From Chelatococcus sambhunathii (lineage in GTDB: Bacteria; Pseudomonadota; Alphaproteobacteria; Rhizobiales; Methylopilaceae): a stretch of DNA of 64,000 nucleotides. A program made the translations under genes and the position numbers. Shown piece by piece: positions 61,501-64,000 of this stretch (within the stretch, counting starts at the first letter, position 1; each line of letters opens with the position of its first letter). The notes under the pieces were generated by a model that saw nothing but the letters and a program-made list of their open reading frames with translations, was not told the DNA's origin and made no database searches. The stretch spans positions 1-64,000 of the forward strand of contig JADBEO010000003.1 in NCBI GenBank assembly GCA_031316315.1, in the 5' to 3' direction.

Positions 61501-61818
61501 CGCGAGCGTGAAGGGCTTTTCGCCGGGCTTGATCTGCTCAGCGTAGACGCCCTCCGCGACGCAAATGATCGCGCCGGGCTTCGCGGCGGCGGCGGCCTCC
61601 GCGATCGTCCTGAACGGCTTCTGCATGGAGCCGGCGCCTTTGCCGGTCGCCGCCGCATCCACGAAGACGGCGCAGGGCGGTATCGCCGTCGCGCGGGCGA
61701 CGGCGACAGCGCGGGACGACGCTCCGTCCGCGCCGGCGCGCGACGGCGCGCCGGTCGAGATCGCCAGAGCGAAGCCGAGTAGAACGGCCGACGACACGGC
61801 CATGAGACCTTGCGTCAT
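58525..61818 (-). CDS. Large exported right-handed beta-helix protein
   Basis: A 1097-residue exported protein. A signal peptide (MTQGLMAVSSAVLLGFALAI) is followed by a first pectate-lyase-like helix (FVDAAATGKGAGSMQKPFRT, KPGAIICVAEGVYAEQIKPG, about 50-470), an Ala/Pro/Glu-rich linker (about 475-660) containing a small AWNAFLAHYPRGFYADLARA motif, and a second helix (YVGPVGGGDGSSRETPMSPK, GTKLHFVRGTYETC, about 680-1090). Both begin alike, suggesting an internal duplication. No catalytic residues are assigned; it may bind polysaccharide. GAGGACG precedes the ATG. Confidence 0.82.
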   Translation of the reverse strand: MTQGLMAVSSAVLLGFALAISTGAPSRAGADGASSRAVAVARATAIPPCAVFVDAAATGKGAGSMQKPFRTIAEAAAAAKPGAIICVAEGVYAEQIKPGEKPFTLAGGFQRGFKVRDSALHVSRAQGKGGSFIRIADPGPKGDQLTAIDGFEITGYSQAVFRDYYEPQRFDLTNNHIHDNVCADQSLVGAGFMFNNVAGSIRGNVFRKNSCGRGGAGALNDDSNKNTVRIENNLIEENAGTEPDSSHGGALYLQTNRLIVTGNLFVANTVTQWGGGLYVGAYPEGGQPTTATMSRNVYRRNRAGNAGGGFFCDGGAKCVSEYELYDGNCGGNAYVDSGSDTSGPTVASFDRVTNVRALGVDCAEPGVGLRIDVETPKSADRSEVTNSLFWGNGENLDFTAACSGKCGPAKINVSSSMAQTSVRDYGLPTTFGKGMVAPQDPLFVAPDAGDFRLRPGSPAIVAGVPLGAFGIADAAEAAPDAASSVAESAPPAPAQPEEAAPEETAAATEESGTPEQAAAAPEKATAEAPPPASPPQATPVAAAQEADVTAKQAFDDARGLGTVEAWNAFLAHYPRGFYADLARAYLARLGAGAVSEPARVGDPAPQPTSGPKEAAGPASEPPAPGVVAPPTAEMAAPEGRPSPPTGPVARGGQFFGFPEKFNRYYTDRDWRPARTIYVGPVGGGDGSSRETPMSPKDAVAAAKPGTKLHFVRGTYETCLSFERENSGTYDAPIVLFGERNEDQSLGVSIRCCGSGRRSCINLEKADHVAVDGFELIGGDYGVRAAEGGYAASEHIAGVAVLNCRGHDQERDPFFSGAADWAVWEGNVAYGAKKGDGHGMYLSNGGDWTIVRFNETWGNLSSDFQINPDPASTCKDVGVPFDDPRCDAYAGTGEGGQGASDYFLIESNYFHHGKASGPNFTSLRRSVVRNNVMGFHPRHNASFWQETDNPKLGASDNKILHNLFISTGRHAVQFINHASRNEFANNVVVGVTQDGAPNPSALLMEVDETSVDNVFRSNFYASGRIEGRSPSPAETVKREFSASWFRKFPKALNHDPNDFAPSGRAPFLAAGALSPDAPTDLNGVQRPDRPDLGPIEAP

Positions 61819-61854
61819 AGAAGGCGTCCTCGTGCAGGAACCTGCCGCCGCTAC

Positions 61855-62688
61855 TTATCGGCCGCCGTACCCGCCGCCGGAATTCCAGTCGCCTCCGCTC
61901 GAGCCGCCGGAGCCTCCGCCATAGCCGCCGCTCGGCCGGCCGCCATAACCGCCGTCGCCCCGGCCGCCTTCCCAGCCGCCGCTCGGACGGCCCCCGCTCG
62001 GGCGACCGCCGTAGCCTCCCTCGCCACGGCCGCCTTCCCAGCCGCCGCTGGGACGGCCTCCGCTCGGCCGGCCGCCATAGCCCCCCTCGCCACGGCCGCC
62101 TTCCCAGCCGCCGCTCGGCCGACCGCCGCTCGGCCGGCCGCCATAGCCCCCCTCGCCACGGCCGCCTTCCCAGCCGCCGCTCGGCCGACCGCCGCTTGGC
62201 CGGCCGCCATAACCTCCGTCGCCACGGCCGCCTTCCCAGCCGCCGCTCGGACGACCGCCGCTCGGCCGGCCGCCATAGCCTCCGTCGCCGCGGCCGCCAT
62301 AGCCGTCGCCCCGGCCGCCGCCTTCCCAGCCGTCATAACGTCCGCCGCCGTGGCCGTAGGGACCGCTTCCGCGCCCGTACCGGCTGCCGTAGCGCCGCTC
62401 GAGGTAGCGCTCGCGCCAGGACGGGTCGTAGCGCCCGCCACCCTTCGAGGCGCCGCTTCCGCCTCCGCTTGAAGGGCCGGCTCCGCCGCCGGTCGAGGCT
62501 CCGCTTCCCCCGCCGGTCCCCTTCCCCGGCTTGGGAGCCCCGCCGGACTTGCAATTCGTCGCGCCCGGAACGCAGTCCGAAACGTCGTTTGGATCGAATG
62601 CGGTCGCCGGCGCCGTCAACGCAAGCGATGCTGCGCCGCACAGCAACATTACCGCAGTCATTCGGCCGCTGAAGAAGATGCGCGCCAT
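61855..62688 (-). CDS. Exported Gly-rich tandem-repeat protein
   Basis: A 277-residue protein. The signal (MTAVMLLCGAASLALTAPATAF) is followed by DPNDVSDCVPGATNCKSGG, a Gly/Ser linker, RYDPSWRERYLERRYGSRYG and then a 22-residue repeat (GGYGGRPSGGRPSGGWEGG + RGD/E), about five times. This predicts an unstructured, positively charged surface or matrix protein. ATG 62688 has GGGGGAG upstream. It lies 36 bases before the beta-helix gene on the same strand. Confidence 0.75.
   Translation of the reverse strand: MARIFFSGRMTAVMLLCGAASLALTAPATAFDPNDVSDCVPGATNCKSGGAPKPGKGTGGGSGASTGGGAGPSSGGGSGASKGGGRYDPSWRERYLERRYGSRYGRGSGPYGHGGGRYDGWEGGGRGDGYGGRGDGGYGGRPSGGRPSGGWEGGRGDGGYGGRPSGGRPSGGWEGGRGEGGYGGRPSGGRPSGGWEGGRGEGGYGGRPSGGRPSGGWEGGRGEGGYGGRPSGGRPSGGWEGGRGDGGYGGRPSGGYGGGSGGSSGGDWNSGGGYGGR
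61967..62296 (-). repeat. 66-bp coding tandem repeat, five units
   Basis: The marker CCTTCCCA begins at 61967, 62033, 62099, 62165 and 62231, exactly 66 bases apart, then at 62321 after a diverged 90-base interval. Unit changes are mostly silent or GAC/GAG (Asp/Glu). The repeat encodes the 22-residue Gly-rich unit. Confidence 0.9.
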
Positions 62689-62881
62689 TTTACTCCCCCC
62701 AACTGTTCTTTCGACTATCTTCTTTCGAAGAATAGCTCTATTGAGGCCGGAGTCAAAAGCGGCGTCGGGACAGGCCAAAAAAAGACCAAACGCCGGCCTG
62801 GTCGCGCCGTTGGAGCATCCCTCAGGGCGATCCGGCGCGCCGCGATCCAAGTGGTCGTCAAGCCGGCGGGAGATATGGCCG

Positions 62882-63337
62882 ATGCGAGACCTGAACCGAT
62901 GCGCGGCTCTGCTTTTAGGCGCGCTCTCAGCGCTGGCCGCGGCCTCGCCGGCGCGCGCCGACGAGTCGCCGCCCATTCCGGACTGCGACGCGCCAGACGG
63001 AGCGAGCACCGTCGAACGGCAGTATCAGACGATGACCATGCAGCCGTTCGAGCGTGGCGTGCTCAAGGTCGGCCCGGTGAAAGACCTTGGCGTTTTCCCC
63101 GCCGCGAAGGAAGACAACCCTTACGCGACCAAGGAGATGTTCATAAAGGCGACCCGCTTCTGCGAGGCCGTCGTGACGCTCCCGGACGGGACGGCGGATC
63201 CGACCTACTGGAGAATTCAGCTGACCTTCAACGTCCGGAACTGGCTAACGCCGTCGACATACTGCTCCCTGAAGCACGACGTCTGGGGGAACCAGTGCGC
63301 GGCATACCGGCCCCCGGGAGCCGCGCCGGCGCGATAA
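62882..63337 (+). CDS. Exported protein, unknown function
   Basis: A 151-residue protein. The signal CAALLLGALSALAAASPARA is followed by DESPPIPDCDAPDGASTVER, QYQTMTMQPFERGVLKVGPV and a domain ending YWRIQLTFNVRNWLTPSTYC. Four or so Cys residues suggest disulfides. No family recognised. Transcribed away from the Gly-rich gene, toward the glucosidase. Confidence 0.65.
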   Translation: MRDLNRCAALLLGALSALAAASPARADESPPIPDCDAPDGASTVERQYQTMTMQPFERGVLKVGPVKDLGVFPAAKEDNPYATKEMFIKATRFCEAVVTLPDGTADPTYWRIQLTFNVRNWLTPSTYCSLKHDVWGNQCAAYRPPGAAPAR

Positions 63338-63534
63338 GATCCTCAGGGTCTGCGCCCTGGTCCAGAACGTCCGGCTCCGACGCGCCTCGAGAAGATCCCG
63401 GCCAAGGTGATCCGCGTGCAACGACGTCGCCAGCGTTCGCCGGAACGTCGGTCAGCCGAGCGACACGAATCGGTCATCCTTCGGTCAGCCGACCGGGTTA
63501 CGGCCGGCGCCGAGATCGAGCGGCGGAGGACGCA

Positions 63535-64000
63535 TGGCTGAACTGGCGTGGTGGCGGTCCGGGATTTTCTACCAGGTGTACCCCCGGTCGTTTCAGGACA
63601 GCGACGGCGACGGGGTGGGCGACCTCGAAGGGATCCGGCGCCGGCTCGGCTATCTCAAGGAGCTTGGCGTCGACGCCGTCTGGATCTCGCCGATCTTCCC
63701 CTCCCCCATGGCCGATTTCGGCTATGACGTCAGCGACTACTGCGACATCCATCCGCTGTTCGGCGACCTCGCCGGCTTCGACCGGCTCGTCGCGGAGGCT
63801 CATGCGCTCGGCCTGAAGATCGTGCTCGACTTCGTGCCGAACCACTCATCCGACGCCCATCCCTGGTTCGCGGAGAGCCGGGCGTCGCGGGCAAGCCCGA
63901 AGCGCGACTGGTACGTCTGGCGCGACCCGGCGCCGGGCGGCGGCCCGCCCAACAACTGGATGTCGAACTTCGGCGGCTCCGCCTGGACGTTCGACGAGGA
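63535..64000 (+). CDS. GH13 alpha-glucosidase/trehalose-synthase-like (partial)
   Basis: The first ~155 residues of a glycoside hydrolase 13 enzyme, cut by the window end: WWRSGIFYQVYPRSFQDSDG, DGVGDLEGIRRRLGYLKELG, VDAVWISPIFPSPMADFGYD and KIVLDFVPNHSSDAHPWF (conserved region I, DFVPNH). The pattern fits oligo-1,6-glucosidase/alpha-glucosidase rather than alpha-amylase. GGAGG lies six bases before the ATG. Confidence 0.9.

Noticed and set aside
61967-62296. Regularly spaced repeats that could be taken for a CRISPR array
   Set aside because: The 66-bp units are contiguous, without unique spacers, and are in frame with a Gly-rich protein.

Overview
This is a 64 kb stretch of a very GC-rich chromosome. 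The gene set and style point to an alphaproteobacterium, most likely a methylotroph-like member of the Hyphomicrobiales: a SAM-II riboswitch in front of metZ, the long dCTP deaminase, FixL/FixJ-type regulators, a PedF / PQQ-alcohol-oxidation accessory cluster, the recombinase-DUF2924-DUF3489 cassette and a truncated haemoglobin of group III. The species cannot be named from the sequence alone.

Layout. 1-5.7 kb: housekeeping metabolism (iron-type alcohol dehydrogenase, glutamine amidotransferase, SAM-II riboswitch plus metZ, dcd, gpmA). 5.7-10.2 kb: a siderophore-uptake operon (DUF2946 protein, TonB receptor, PepSY membrane protein), divergent from a catalase-family gene (10.2-11.3 kb). 11.3-12.4 kb: a NaChBac-like ion channel and tRNA-Ser(CGA). 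12.7-16.5 kb: a serine-recombinase cassette next to the tRNA. 17-22 kb: small detoxification/oxidoreductase genes with LysR control. 22.3-25.4 kb: a PAS histidine kinase with two receivers. 25.6-31 kb: exported proteins, a cytochrome b / molybdopterin oxidoreductase pair, an exported chorismate mutase and a DUF2380 protein. 31.7-34.9 kb: DoxX and a QseBC/PmrAB-like two-component system with a matching tandem operator. 34.9-36.6 kb: an IS3-family element and a broken DNA-ligase gene. 36.7-42.6 kb: accessory genes of PQQ-dependent alcohol oxidation, followed by a truncated NosR-like polyferredoxin and an ApbE flavin transferase. 58.5-63.3 kb: a giant beta-helix protein and a Gly-rich repeat protein. 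63.5 kb to the end: a GH13 glucosidase that runs out of the window.

The most interesting part is 43.7-56.8 kb, an organosulfonate cluster. comC, slcC and suyAB form a recognisable sulfolactate module: both enantiomers are interconverted through sulfopyruvate and cleaved to pyruvate plus sulfite. Beside it lies a tightly coupled minus-strand operon with a complete succinate-dehydrogenase-like complex, a two-subunit class I fumarase-like hydratase and a TauE/SafE-type sulfite exporter embedded in the middle. Related AT-rich TCTTATATAAGA-type palindromes precede suyA, the TctC-type binding protein, the SDH/fumarase operon and a HutC-type gntR gene. I infer that the SDH-like and fumarase-like enzymes act on a sulfonate analogue of succinate and fumarate, with 3-sulfopropionate -> 3-sulfoacrylate -> sulfolactate as the leading hypothesis.

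A second unexplained signal is a pair of unrelated small exported proteins (25.6 and 34.6 kb) that both end in WDGN[E/K]NNG. One lies under what looks like the operator of the adjacent QseB/PmrA-like regulator.
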